In this document: positions 16,701-25,391 of the stretch, piece after piece
Position numbering within the stretch: position 1 is the stretch's first letter
Layout: each line of letters begins with the position of its first letter
Assembly: GCA_022450565.1 (NCBI GenBank)
Contig: JAKUOP010000008.1
Coordinates: 25,575-89,574, forward strand
Reading direction: 5' to 3'
DNA: 64,000 nucleotides
Source: Candidatus Nitrosopelagicus sp.
GTDB taxonomy: Archaea > Thermoproteota > Nitrososphaeria > Nitrososphaerales > Nitrosopumilaceae
Made by a program: the position numbers and the translations under genes
Notes under the pieces: model-generated
The model's database searches: none
Told to the model about the DNA's origin: nothing
What the model saw: the letters and a program-made list of their open reading frames with translations, nothing else

Positions 16701-16967
16701 TTGCAGGAGGTAGGTGAAATTATGCACTTAGCCAACAGTGGTCGAGTCATAATTAAATTAAGCAAAGGGATCACTGAAGGTCAATTACTCTGTAACGAAA
16801 GTAGTCAAAAGATTGCAAAGGTTACAGAATTAATAGGACCCGTTAAAGATCCATATGCTTCAGCCATTCCGTTGACAAATAATTTAAAGAAAATCAGTGG
16901 AATGAAAGTTTTTGCTTTTGAACAAACTTCTCCTGCAAAAAGAAAAAACAGGAGAAGACATAGATGA
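16701..16967 (+). CDS. gar1: H/ACA RNP protein Gar1
   Basis: Gar1 binds Cbf5 in H/ACA guide RNPs that pseudouridylate rRNA. The 88-residue product follows the family pattern (VGEIMHLANSGRVIIKL, then IGPVKDPYASAIPL) and ends in a basic KRKNRRRHR tail. The TTG at 16701 keeps the family N-terminus (x-VG-x-IMH); however a TATA-like TTATAAAAA at 16687-16694 is too close to that TTG and fits better with the in-frame ATG at 16722, so the start is open. The stop overlaps the tfb start by 4 bp. Confidence 0.88.
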   Translation: MQEVGEIMHLANSGRVIIKLSKGITEGQLLCNESSQKIAKVTELIGPVKDPYASAIPLTNNLKKISGMKVFAFEQTSPAKRKNRRRHR

Positions 16968-17923
16968 ACACATTAGAAATCGAAATTTGCTGTCCTGAAT
17001 GTAAATCTGCAATCATAGATGACATTCATAATGGCGAAAGAATTTGTTCAACATGCGGCATTGTCGTAGAAGAACAAATGGCTGACTTTGGTCCTGAAAC
17101 AAAAGGTGCTAATCTTGAAGATAAGATGAGATTGGCACGAGCAACTGGACAAACAACACTCTCACAACACGATATGGGAATTGCAACTGAAATTTCAGTT
17201 GCAAGTACTGACTATAGTGGAAAGAAAATTAGTAGCGTTACGACCAATCAAATGCAACGATTGGGAAAGTGGCAAAAACGAGTGAGAGTAACATCTCCTA
17301 GGGAAAGAAGACTTACAAATGTACTAGGAAAAATATCTGAGACCTGTGAAAACTGCAATCTTCCAAAAAATGTTGTAGAAACTGCTTCAATGATCTATCG
17401 CAGTTTAGATGGAAAAAATATTGAAGTTAAAGGCAAATCTGTAGTAAGTATTACAGTTGCTGTCATCTATATGGCTTGTAAACAATGTCATATAGTGAGA
17501 TCCTTAGATGATATATGCAAAACTGTATGTGAACCAAAGGATGTAAAAGCGAAAACAAAACTTGCTGCAAAGTATTATCGAAACCTGGTTTTGGACATGG
17601 GTACAATTACAACCCCAATTGTAACTATGGACAAATACATCTCAAAGATTGCAAATCTCACAAAAACAGATGTTCGAGTAGAGAGGCTCGCTTTAGAAAT
17701 AGCTGACAAAACAAAAGACCAAGACATGGCTAATGGTAAAGCACCAAATGGTATTGCATCAGCATATCTTTATGTTGCCTCAATTTTGACAGGTCAAAAT
17801 ATTCTACAGAGAGATGTTTCATCAATTTCTGGAGTGACAGAAGTTACTATCAGAAACAGAGTAAAGGAGATCCTTACTACAAATAAGATAACCTTAACTC
17901 TAAGACCAATATTGGCTAAATAA
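16964..17923 (+). CDS. tfb: Transcription initiation factor TFB
   Basis: TFB recruits RNA polymerase to TBP-bound promoters. N-terminal zinc ribbon CCPECKSAII...CSTCGIVVEE (residues 9-37), B-reader/linker, then two cyclin folds (about 110-205 and 210-310) with CKQCHIVRSLDDI and the C-terminal recognition helix DVSSISGVTEVTIRNRVKEI. 319 residues is normal. It overlaps Gar1 by 4 bp. Thaumarchaea commonly have several TFB copies; only this one is in the window. A C7T5-type run follows directly after the stop. Confidence 0.96.
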   Translation: MNTLEIEICCPECKSAIIDDIHNGERICSTCGIVVEEQMADFGPETKGANLEDKMRLARATGQTTLSQHDMGIATEISVASTDYSGKKISSVTTNQMQRLGKWQKRVRVTSPRERRLTNVLGKISETCENCNLPKNVVETASMIYRSLDGKNIEVKGKSVVSITVAVIYMACKQCHIVRSLDDICKTVCEPKDVKAKTKLAAKYYRNLVLDMGTITTPIVTMDKYISKIANLTKTDVRVERLALEIADKTKDQDMANGKAPNGIASAYLYVASILTGQNILQRDVSSISGVTEVTIRNRVKEILTTNKITLTLRPILAK

Positions 17924-17931
17924 TCCCCCCC

Positions 17932-17946
17932 TTTTTCTTATTTTTT
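17932..17946 (+). terminator. T-rich terminator after tfb
   Basis: Ten bases past the tfb stop the plus strand reads CCCCCCCTTTTTCTTATTTTTT: two T runs preceded by a C run, a plausible intrinsic archaeal terminator for the S8e-SRP19-Gar1-TFB unit. Confidence 0.6.
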
Positions 17947-17973
17947 GATTAGGAATAGCTAAAATTCGTCGAA

Positions 17974-17983
17974 ATTATATATT
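17974..17983 (+). promoter_or_regulatory. TATA box of sufC
   Basis: ATTATATATT is centred about 25 bases before the ATG at 18003, so sufC has its own promoter and probably a leaderless mRNA. Confidence 0.6.
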
Positions 17984-18002
17984 AAAACTAAAGTGCTTAT
18001 TC

Positions 18003-18773
18003 ATGGCAGTTCTTGAAATAAAAGACCTAGTTGTAAAACGTGAAGGAAAAGAAATTCTAAAAGGTGTTAATCTTAAGACAGGACCTGGTGAGGTTCATGC
18101 AATAATGGGTCCTAACGGTTCAGGAAAAAGTACACTGGCCTATACATTACTTGCACACCCAAAATACGAAGTAGTTAGTGGAGATATTCTATTGGATGGA
18201 GAAAGTATACTAGAATTAACAGCTGATGAACGTGCAAAAAAAGGACTGTTTTTGGGATTTCAATATCCTACAGAAGTTTCTGGTGTTGGTTTTTCACATT
18301 TTCTTAGAACATCATACAATGCACTTAGCAAAGCAATGCAAGGTGATGACAGAGAAGTATTCATCACTGTAAGAGAATTTCAAAATTATCTTAAAAAAAA
18401 TATTAATGCAGTAGGTCTGAAAGATGAATTTCTTTCAAGATATCTAAATGAAGGTTTCTCAGGTGGAGAGAAAAAACGTTCTGAAGTTTTACAAATGGCT
18501 GTTTTGAAACCTAAGATTTCAATTCTAGATGAACCTGATTCGGGATTAGATATTGATGCAGTGCAAGCAGTAGCAAAAGCAATTAGCGAAGTTTCAGATA
18601 AAGATTCTACAACAATTGTAATTACACATTATGCACGTATCTTAAATTTCTTGGATAAGTTAGACCATGTTCATGTATTTGCAAAAGGTAAGATTCTAAA
18701 AAGTGGAAATGCAGATCTTGCTCAAGAATTAGAAAAACGTGGATATGACTGGATTACTGAAGGTACAGATTAA
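18003..18773 (+). CDS. sufC: Fe-S cluster assembly ATPase SufC
   Basis: A 256-residue ABC ATPase: Walker A GPNGSGKST (about 37-45), Q-loop FQYPTEVSGVGFSHFLR typical of SufC, signature NEGFSGGEKKRSE, Walker B ISILDEPDSGLDID, and H-loop ITHYARIL. SufC powers the SufBCD scaffold that builds Fe-S clusters, needed here for Nuo, ABCE1 and others. Unusually the gene is alone: sufB and sufD do not follow; a convergent superoxide dismutase lies 33 bp downstream. Confidence 0.96.
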   Translation: MAVLEIKDLVVKREGKEILKGVNLKTGPGEVHAIMGPNGSGKSTLAYTLLAHPKYEVVSGDILLDGESILELTADERAKKGLFLGFQYPTEVSGVGFSHFLRTSYNALSKAMQGDDREVFITVREFQNYLKKNINAVGLKDEFLSRYLNEGFSGGEKKRSEVLQMAVLKPKISILDEPDSGLDIDAVQAVAKAISEVSDKDSTTIVITHYARILNFLDKLDHVHVFAKGKILKSGNADLAQELEKRGYDWITEGTD

Positions 18774-18806
18774 AGAAAACTCTAAGAAATAAAAAAAAGA
18801 AGTGAA

Positions 18807-19427
18807 CTACTTTGCTTTTGAAAGTCGATCATCTACTTCATCCCAATTAACAACATTCCACCATGCTGCAATGTAGTCAGGACGTTTGTTTTGATATTTG
18901 AGATAGTATGCATGTTCCCAGACATCTAGACCCAATAATGGTACAAGACCTTCAGTTCTAGGACTAGTCTGGTTTGGCATTGCCTTGTATTCAACTTTGC
19001 CTGATGATGGATTATAAACTAGCCAACCCCAGCCGCTGCCCTGTATTGGAGCAGTTTTACTTGAGAATTGTTCTTTAAAATCAGCAAAACTTCCAAATGA
19101 GGAATTTATTGCATCGGCTAATTCTCCGCCTGGTTCTCCACCGCCATCTGGTTTCATATTATTCCAGAATAATCTGTGGTTGTCGTATCCACCACCATTG
19201 AAATTAATTGCGCCTCTAACATCTTCAGGTACATCATTGATATTTGATAAAATTTCAATGATATCCTTGCTCTGTAACTCTGGACTAAGCTTCTCCAAAG
19301 CACCATTCATCGTGTCAGTGTATTTCTGATGATGTTTGGTATGATGGATCTCCATTGTTTGAGCATCAATATGAGGTTCTAATGCATCATATGCATAAGG
19401 CATCTCAGGAAGTGTGTATTTTCCCAT
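18807..19427 (-). CDS. sod: Superoxide dismutase (Fe/Mn)
   Basis: 206 residues of the Fe/Mn SOD family. Metal ligands are visible: the N-terminal His of [20 protein letters not shown], a second His in NHRLFWNNM, and the Asp and His of [31 protein letters not shown] completes the active-site shell. Removes superoxide in the cytoplasm, useful for an aerobic ammonia oxidiser. Metal preference cannot be decided by eye. The start is a clear ATG with about 60 bp before the divergent S8 protease. Confidence 0.96.
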   Translation of the reverse strand: MGKYTLPEMPYAYDALEPHIDAQTMEIHHTKHHQKYTDTMNGALEKLSPELQSKDIIEILSNINDVPEDVRGAINFNGGGYDNHRLFWNNMKPDGGGEPGGELADAINSSFGSFADFKEQFSSKTAPIQGSGWGWLVYNPSSGKVEYKAMPNQTSPRTEGLVPLLGLDVWEHAYYLKYQNKRPDYIAAWWNVVNWDEVDDRLSKAK

Positions 19428-19487
19428 ATGATGTCAAACACAGAATACAATTTATTGTTTTACAAGTAAGGCATTTTAGATATTAAA

Positions 19488-21530
19488 TTGATTAAAAAAA
19501 TGTGGAAAAATAGTATCATTTTTTCAGGTATTACTCTAATGCTACTTGTATTTTCCATTAATTCACTCAATAATGATGTGAGCCTTGAATTGCTATTAGA
19601 AAATAGCAGACCACATATTGGTGCAGTTTATCCATCAGAAATTGGTATTGGTGGTGAAACAATAAAAATTGCGGTTATAGATACTGGCGTTAATTTTGAG
19701 CATCCAGACCTTTTAGGGATAGGTGAAAATGGGAAAATTGTTGGAGGGTATGATTTTATAGAAAATGATAACTTTCCTCAAGATACTAATGGGCATGGTA
19801 CGCAAGTAGCAGGAATAATTGCTGCAGATGGTGAAACAACTGGTATAGCTCCAAAATCAAAAATTTTAGCTTATAGGGTTTCAGAAGATGGAGAAGCTGT
19901 ATCTTCGGATCTAATAATTAAAGCAATAAAACAAGCTATGGCGGATGAGGCTGACATTATCAATATCAGTTTAGGAGTGGATATTATTCATGATGAAATT
20001 GATTATGCTGTAAATGAGGCTGTAAAGAATGGAATTGTGGTTGTTGCTGCTGCAGGAAATAGTGGACCTGACAATGAAACTATAGGTAGTCCTGGTGCAA
20101 ACCCAAATGCAATTACAGTAGGTGCAACATATAATGACATTGATTCAAGTATTGTTTCAACATTACAGATAGGTGAAGAACAATTTCAGGTTTTACCCAT
20201 GTTAGGAACTGAGATAATTTCTGAAAAAATAATAGAAGAAATTGAATTTGGAGGCTTTGGTAGGGAGCAAGATCTGGAATACCTTGATGTTAAAAATAAG
20301 ATTCTTCTTGTTGAAAGAGGCGGTGAAGTTGAAGACGAGGTAGTATTTTTTTCAGAAAAGGAGTATGTAGCGGCAAATAGTGGTGCAAAGGCAATTATTG
20401 TTTTTAATAATGAACCGGGTATATTTTATGGTGAGCTAATGCATGAATTTATTCCAGAAAACTATGTTCCTTCAATACCAGCAGTATCTATAACTCAAGA
20501 CGATGGTTTGAAAATAAAAAAAATGCTAAATACAAAAACTATAGGAACAATTGATGTATTTAATCATCCAGATTTTGTTGCAATGTTTAGTTCAAGAGGT
20601 CCAGTGTCACCATTCTACGGAAAACCAGATTTGGTTGCACCTGGAGTTTTTGTAAAAACAACATCGTTAGGCGAGAAATACAACATTACTAGTGGAACAA
20701 GCTATGCAGCCCCACATATTGCTGGTGCAGTGGCATTGTTGTTGGAGAAGAATCCTGAATTCACTCCTCACGAAATTAAATCAAAATTAATTACAACGTC
20801 AAATTTGGTAACAGATCCTTTTGGAAATGAATTTCCAATGAATATAGGAGGTGCAGGTAGGGTTAATGTTACAGATGCCTTTAATTCAGAATTATTAATT
20901 TTACCATCTAATTTGAGATTTGATTTATCTACAGAAAAAAATTCACAGACAAAAAATTTACATCTAAATTTAGACAAATTAGACAATCAATTAGAAATAA
21001 AATTTTCAGATTTTGTTAATGTAAATTTTGATTATAATTTGGAAGATAACTTCATACAAGTTACTTCACAATTAGTCTCAAACGAAACAGGTGAATTTGA
21101 AGGTAGGCTATTCATTTTACATAATGGAATTACACACCAAATTCCTATTCATGTAAGAGTTTCAGATGCTACAGTTAACATTATAGAAGAAAATGACGAG
21201 TTATTTTTTGAAATCTTAAAACCATTAGAATGGACATATGCAAAAATATCAGCAGTTAATAAAGAAACATTAGAAAAAGATTCAATCTCATTTTCTTCAA
21301 AGAGTAATTCACCATTAAAGATTTACAAATCTGGAGATTACTGGATTGAAGCAAAAATTAGTACGGATGAAAATACATTTGATGTTTATGATTCAATTAA
21401 AATTAATCTATTATCTGAAAATGAAAAATCTGTATTTTACTATTTAGAAGAAATTGAACGACCTGTTCTTATATTATCTATAATTACAGTTTTAGTAGGT
21501 ATATTTGGTGTTAGAATGTTAAGAAATTAA
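19488..21530 (+). CDS. Subtilisin-like (S8) protease, membrane anchored, with PA domain
   Basis: A 680-residue exported protease. The hydrophobic N-terminal segment (about 9-27) is a signal peptide or anchor. The catalytic triad is Asp65 (IAVIDTGVN), His103 (NGHGTQVAG) and Ser405 (SGTSYAAPH), with oxyanion Asn191 (AAGNSGP). Between them, about 225-365, an inserted PA-like domain (GAKAIIVFNNEPG) probably restricts substrates. A beta-rich C-terminal region and a final transmembrane helix (about 655-675) tether it to the cell surface. Start is TTG; an in-frame ATG at 19500 (MWKNS) is an alternative. Its TAA shares a TTAA with the stop of pckA. Confidence 0.93.
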   Translation: MIKKMWKNSIIFSGITLMLLVFSINSLNNDVSLELLLENSRPHIGAVYPSEIGIGGETIKIAVIDTGVNFEHPDLLGIGENGKIVGGYDFIENDNFPQDTNGHGTQVAGIIAADGETTGIAPKSKILAYRVSEDGEAVSSDLIIKAIKQAMADEADIINISLGVDIIHDEIDYAVNEAVKNGIVVVAAAGNSGPDNETIGSPGANPNAITVGATYNDIDSSIVSTLQIGEEQFQVLPMLGTEIISEKIIEEIEFGGFGREQDLEYLDVKNKILLVERGGEVEDEVVFFSEKEYVAANSGAKAIIVFNNEPGIFYGELMHEFIPENYVPSIPAVSITQDDGLKIKKMLNTKTIGTIDVFNHPDFVAMFSSRGPVSPFYGKPDLVAPGVFVKTTSLGEKYNITSGTSYAAPHIAGAVALLLEKNPEFTPHEIKSKLITTSNLVTDPFGNEFPMNIGGAGRVNVTDAFNSELLILPSNLRFDLSTEKNSQTKNLHLNLDKLDNQLEIKFSDFVNVNFDYNLEDNFIQVTSQLVSNETGEFEGRLFILHNGITHQIPIHVRVSDATVNIIEENDELFFEILKPLEWTYAKISAVNKETLEKDSISFSSKSNSPLKIYKSGDYWIEAKISTDENTFDVYDSIKINLLSENEKSVFYYLEEIERPVLILSIITVLVGIFGVRMLRN

Positions 21531-23131
21531 GGTGTGATTGGTCCTGCCGTACGAATGTTATCTGTGACATTCTTGAACTTAGAAAAGTTTTCTACAAACA
21601 TTTGTGCTAATTTCTTTGCTGAAAGATCATAGGAATCTTTATCGATCCATGTATTTTTAGGATCTAGTATGTCAGAAGGAACGTTAGGACATTCTAAAGG
21701 TACATCTAGGTTAAAGAGATCATCATGTCTAAATTTCACTATATCAAGTGCACCAGTCAGAGCAGCGGTAACCATTGCTCTACTATACTTTATACTGATT
21801 CGTTTCCCAACCCCGTATGGACCGCCTGACCAACCAGTATTAATTAGATAAACTGATGCATTATGTTTTGAAATTTTTTCACCTAGCATTTTTGCATAAA
21901 CTGATGCAGGTCTTGGCATGAATGGTGAACCAAAACATTCTGAAAATGTTGCTTTTGGTTCTTTAATTCCTCGTTCAGTTCCAGCTAGTTTACTTGTATA
22001 ACCAGACATAAAATGAAACATAGCACCATCCTTAGTTAATTTAGACACTGGTGGTAAAACACCCAGTGCATCAGCAGTCAAGAAGATAATTACTTTAGGA
22101 CTTTCACCTACACTTGGAATTATTGCACCTGGAATGTAATCAAGTGGATATGCTGCTCTAGTATTTTCAGTAAGGCTACCATCATCAAAATCAGGTTTTA
22201 GTGATTCTTTGTTAACTACTACATTTTCAAGCACAGTGCCTGATTTTATAGCATTCCAAATCTGTGGTTCAGATTCTTGATTTAGATTGATACATTTAGC
22301 ATAACATCCACCTTCAAAATTAAAAATTCCATCATCAGACCAACCATGTTCATCGTCTCCAATTAACATTCTTTCTGGATCAGCAGATAAACTAGTCTTA
22401 CCAGTACCTGATAATCCAAAAAATAATGCTGTACTTCCATCTTGACCAACATTTGATGAACAATGCATTGGGAATACGCCACGAGATGGCATAAGATAAT
22501 TCATTACGGAGAATAACGATTTTTTCATTTCTCCTGCATAATTTGTTGCACCAATGATTACAATTCTCTTTGATAAATTGATTAGTATGAATGCATTTGT
22601 TCTTGTGCCATCGATTTCAGGTATTGCTTCAAAATCATTTAAGCATAGCACCGTAAATTCAGGAACATGTGTATCTAGTTCTGCTGCAGATAGTCTAACA
22701 AATAATTGTCTACAGAAAAGACTTTGCCATGCATGATCATTCAAAACTCGTATTGGTAATCTATTTTTTCTATCAGCACCAACAAATCCGTCAAAAACAT
22801 AAAGATCTTTACCCTCGGCATGCTTTTTCATCTTTTCAAAAATCTGATTAAATTTTTCCGATGGGAATTGGTGATTAACGTTTCCCCAGTCAACTGTTTC
22901 ATGTGTCTCTTCATCATAAATTATGTATCTGTCCTGAGGAGAACGACCAGTATATTTTCCTGTTTTCACAGATAATGAACCAGAAGATGTTAAAACACCT
23001 TCATTTTTTTCTGTAGAATGTTTTATCAATTCTTCTACTGATAGATTTCTATGAATTTTTTGAGTATTAATTCCAAATTCATTAAGTTGAGAAATAATTC
23101 TAGAATTAAGTGATGATTTAGACAATATCAT
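21527..23131 (-). CDS. pckA: Phosphoenolpyruvate carboxykinase (ATP)
   Basis: Converts oxaloacetate to PEP, the entry to gluconeogenesis. FFGLSGTGKTSLSADP (P-loop, about 233-248) and DDEHGWSDDGIFNFEGGCYAKCI (kinase-2/metal region) identify the ATP-dependent class, with R-binding TGRSPQDRYI near residue 60. 534 residues is standard. It complements ApgM at 5.6 kb. ATG start; about 130 bp of AT-rich DNA separates it from divergent L32e. Confidence 0.96.
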   Translation of the reverse strand: MILSKSSLNSRIISQLNEFGINTQKIHRNLSVEELIKHSTEKNEGVLTSSGSLSVKTGKYTGRSPQDRYIIYDEETHETVDWGNVNHQFPSEKFNQIFEKMKKHAEGKDLYVFDGFVGADRKNRLPIRVLNDHAWQSLFCRQLFVRLSAAELDTHVPEFTVLCLNDFEAIPEIDGTRTNAFILINLSKRIVIIGATNYAGEMKKSLFSVMNYLMPSRGVFPMHCSSNVGQDGSTALFFGLSGTGKTSLSADPERMLIGDDEHGWSDDGIFNFEGGCYAKCINLNQESEPQIWNAIKSGTVLENVVVNKESLKPDFDDGSLTENTRAAYPLDYIPGAIIPSVGESPKVIIFLTADALGVLPPVSKLTKDGAMFHFMSGYTSKLAGTERGIKEPKATFSECFGSPFMPRPASVYAKMLGEKISKHNASVYLINTGWSGGPYGVGKRISIKYSRAMVTAALTGALDIVKFRHDDLFNLDVPLECPNVPSDILDPKNTWIDKDSYDLSAKKLAQMFVENFSKFKNVTDNIRTAGPITP

Positions 23132-23227
23132 AATCCCCCAAATGCAAAATTTTTGTTTTAATCAAGATTTTTAAAAAAAATCAATTCACTTTTATCTCTT
23201 TCTAGATTTTCCTGAACAAGTTAGATA

Positions 23228-23237
23228 CGTATTTATG
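23228..23237 (+). promoter_or_regulatory. TATA-like box of L32e-L19e
   Basis: CGTATTTATG is centred about 27 bases before the L32e ATG at 23260, giving a leaderless transcript. The rest of the 23132-23259 gap shows only AT-rich sequence. Confidence 0.5.
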
Positions 23238-23259
23238 TTAAATTTCAAGTCTTAATTCC

Positions 23260-23658
23260 ATGCCAATTAACAAGGATAAACTAGAAGCAAGGAGACAAGT
23301 TTCGGAGCACAGACCTAAATTTATCCGCCCAGAAAGTTGGAGGTACAAGAGATTAGAGACAAATTGGAGAAAACCAAAAGGAGTTGATAACCATCAACGG
23401 AAGCAAAAAAGTCGAGGTCGTCCGGGACTAGTTAAAATTGGATATGCAACACCAAAAATTGCAAGAGGTTTACACCCATCAGGTTATACAGATAATTTAG
23501 TACACAACCTTAATGATTTAGAAAAGCTTGATCCAAAACAAGATGGAGTTAGATTTGGTCATAGTGTTGGTACTCAAAAAAGAAATGAACTGATGAAAGT
23601 TGTTTTAGAAAAAAAATTCAAAGTATTTAATGCAAGGGTGAGTCAAAATGCCAGTTAA
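23260..23658 (+). CDS. rpl32e: 50S ribosomal protein L32e
   Basis: 132 residues with the L32e pattern RPKFIRPESWRYKRLETNWRKPKGVDNHQRK and RGRPGLVKIGYATPK, then HPSGY. Binds 23S rRNA. Its end overlaps the start of L19e by 11 bp, so the two are translationally coupled, as in the archaeal spc-type cluster; the rest of that cluster is not here. Confidence 0.96.
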   Translation: MPINKDKLEARRQVSEHRPKFIRPESWRYKRLETNWRKPKGVDNHQRKQKSRGRPGLVKIGYATPKIARGLHPSGYTDNLVHNLNDLEKLDPKQDGVRFGHSVGTQKRNELMKVVLEKKFKVFNARVSQNAS

Positions 23659-24103
23659 TCTTCATGCAAAAAAACAACTTGTATCCAGAATTGTTGGTGT
23701 TGGAGTAAACAGAGTAAGATTTGATTCGGATCATCTTGATGATGTTGCTGATGCAATTACAAGAGATGACATAAGAAGTTTAATTACTGCTAACACAATT
23801 ACGATAAAACCATTTAAAGGAACATCTAGAGGTAGGGCAAAAACAAAAAAAATTCAAAAATCAAAACGAGGAGCGACACAGGGTTCTAAGAAAGGAAGAA
23901 AAGGTGCTAGGGTTGGTAAGAAAACCGTCTATGTGAATAAAGTTAGAGCCTTAAGATATATTCTAAAAATTGCCAAAGACAGAAAGGAAATAACAAACGA
24001 TGTTTTTAAAACGATTTATAAAAAAATAAATGGTAACACAGTTAGAAACAAGGCACATCTACGTTCTATAATTGCAGAAACCAAAAGTAACCAGAAATCT
24101 TAG
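23648..24103 (+). CDS. rpl19e: 50S ribosomal protein L19e
   Basis: 151 residues: LHAKKQLVSRIVGVGVNRVRFD and a basic central stretch (RGRAKTKKIQKSKRGATQGSKKGRKGARVGKK) typical of L19e, with the C-terminal helical part. The stop TAG overlaps the stop of the convergent ogt gene (shared TTAG), and a run of nine T follows eight bases later. Confidence 0.96.
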   Translation: MPVNLHAKKQLVSRIVGVGVNRVRFDSDHLDDVADAITRDDIRSLITANTITIKPFKGTSRGRAKTKKIQKSKRGATQGSKKGRKGARVGKKTVYVNKVRALRYILKIAKDRKEITNDVFKTIYKKINGNTVRNKAHLRSIIAETKSNQKS

Positions 24104-24399
24104 AATCGGAATTTTTTTTTCTCAAAATTTATTATCTTATTTCTATGAGTTTCAACGCCTTCATTTAACAGCATGTTTTTTTTAATATTTTCACCGAATG
24201 CATACCCACCTATGCTACCATCTGATTTAACAACTCTATGACAAGGTACTATAACAGGAAATGGATTTTTTTTCATTATTTGGCCGACCAAACGTTGTCC
24301 ATTGTGCAATCCAACAGCTCTTGACAATTCTCCATACGTAACAACACATCCCGTAGGAACTTGTAAGAGTTTTTTGTAAACACGTTGTTCAATATTCAA
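24100..24399 (-). CDS. ogt: Methylated-DNA-protein cysteine methyltransferase (Ogt/MGMT C-terminal domain)
   Basis: A 99-residue single-domain version of the suicide alkyltransferase. The reactive Cys is in VIVPCHRVV (about residue 52), the DNA-binding helix in VVTYGELSRAVGLHNGQRLVGQIMKKNP, followed by GSIGGYAFG. The N-terminal ribonuclease-like domain of Ogt is absent, as in short ATL/MGMT-like forms, but the Cys is kept, so repair activity is likely. Overlaps the end of dtdA by 4 bp. Confidence 0.9.
   Translation of the reverse strand: MNIEQRVYKKLLQVPTGCVVTYGELSRAVGLHNGQRLVGQIMKKNPFPVIVPCHRVVKSDGSIGGYAFGENIKKNMLLNEGVETHRNKIINFEKKKFRF
24112..24120 (+). terminator. T9 tract after L19e, inside ogt
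   Basis: A run of nine T lies 8 bases after the L19e stop; on the other strand it encodes Lys-Lys-Lys near the Ogt C-terminus (EKKKFRF). A likely terminator for L32e-L19e. Confidence 0.55.
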
Positions 24400-25172
24400 A
24401 GCTTGATTACCTCAAGTTCAGTTGTACTTAAAAGATCTAGAACTTTTTGTTTATTTTTTCCTAGACCATTATAATCTAGTAATGCAGCCTCAACTCCAAT
24501 ATTTCTCTCGAGTATATGTGAAAATAATGATTCATTTAAGAAATCTAAACTATGCTTAGGTATGACAGTTCCTAACGCAAATTTCCCATTAATTAATTCA
24601 TTAGAAAATTTTTCCGAATAATGAGTTCCTCCGAAACACATTGCAAAAGGATAATTTGGAATTTCGTTTTCAATAGTTGTTAAAACAACACCTGATACAA
24701 GATTACACAGATCAGTGTCATTCCATTGTTTTGGTGTTGTTCCAATTTCTATGAATATAACTGGTTTTCCAAGTGCAGTAGGACCATGATGAGTAGCTTC
24801 AATTGTAATTTGAAAGTCAGGAAATAGTTCATGACTGCTTGAAAGGTTTTTCATGTATGTCTTTTGAATATTTGGGTGTGGTATTGCTACTTGTTTAGGA
24901 TTGCCACCAAAGTTTGCAATATCAAAATTTCCAGTGCTATGACATGTTAGAGCTAGTGTTCCAGACTCGGCGGCATGTTTTGAAAGAAAAATAAATCCAT
25001 CATAATGAAACTTGTCTTCAAGCCAATCAGCAGATATTGTAGGAGTAGGGATTATTACAAGATCAAAGTTTTTTCCATGAAAAATACCATTTTCCTCTTC
25101 TAAATTTTGAGTGATAAATTTGGCCATATTATAGCCTGCAGGGTCATCCCTGTATGCAACCATTAATTCCAT
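24396..25172 (-). CDS. dtdA: D-aminoacyl-tRNA deacylase, archaeal type (DTD2)
   Basis: Hydrolyses D-amino acids from mischarged tRNA. GFIFLSKHAAESGTLALTCHSTGN and EATHHGPTALGKPVIFIEIG are the DTD2 signatures, with CFGGTHYSEKF later. The ORF track begins at 25193; I take the ATG at 25172 (MELMVAYRDDPAGYNMA) because a TATA-like TTATAAAG lies about 35 bases upstream of it and would be only 14 bases from the longer start, and homologues start at this strand. Result 258 residues. Overlaps ogt by 4 bp. Confidence 0.9.
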   Translation of the reverse strand: MELMVAYRDDPAGYNMAKFITQNLEEENGIFHGKNFDLVIIPTPTISADWLEDKFHYDGFIFLSKHAAESGTLALTCHSTGNFDIANFGGNPKQVAIPHPNIQKTYMKNLSSSHELFPDFQITIEATHHGPTALGKPVIFIEIGTTPKQWNDTDLCNLVSGVVLTTIENEIPNYPFAMCFGGTHYSEKFSNELINGKFALGTVIPKHSLDFLNESLFSHILERNIGVEAALLDYNGLGKNKQKVLDLLSTTELEVIKL

Positions 25173-25241
25173 CAATAAAAGATATATGTTCACATTATTA
25201 ATTTTCTTTATAATTTGAACCCAAGACTCACACTAAGGAAT

Positions 25242-25391
25242 ATGATAAACACAATAAAACTTACCAAGAAATCAGATGCAGACGTCTATAAGCAACATCT
25301 CCGACTAGTCTTATTTGGAATTGCTGCTATAGGTGGATTAGCATTTGTTATTCAATTTACTTTCTCTGTATTCACTATTGGTAGGTCATAA
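25242..25391 (+). CDS. secE: Preprotein translocase subunit SecE (Sec61-gamma)
   Basis: A 49-residue protein below the ORF-track cutoff: KLTKKSDADVYKQHLRLVLFGIAAIGGLAFVIQF. A short amphipathic N-terminus is followed by one transmembrane helix (about residues 22-45), the SecE/Sec61-gamma layout. Its stop codon is directly followed by the TTG of spt5, and secE-spt5-rpl11 is the standard archaeal order, which supports the call strongly. Confidence 0.85.
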   Translation: MINTIKLTKKSDADVYKQHLRLVLFGIAAIGGLAFVIQFTFSVFTIGRS

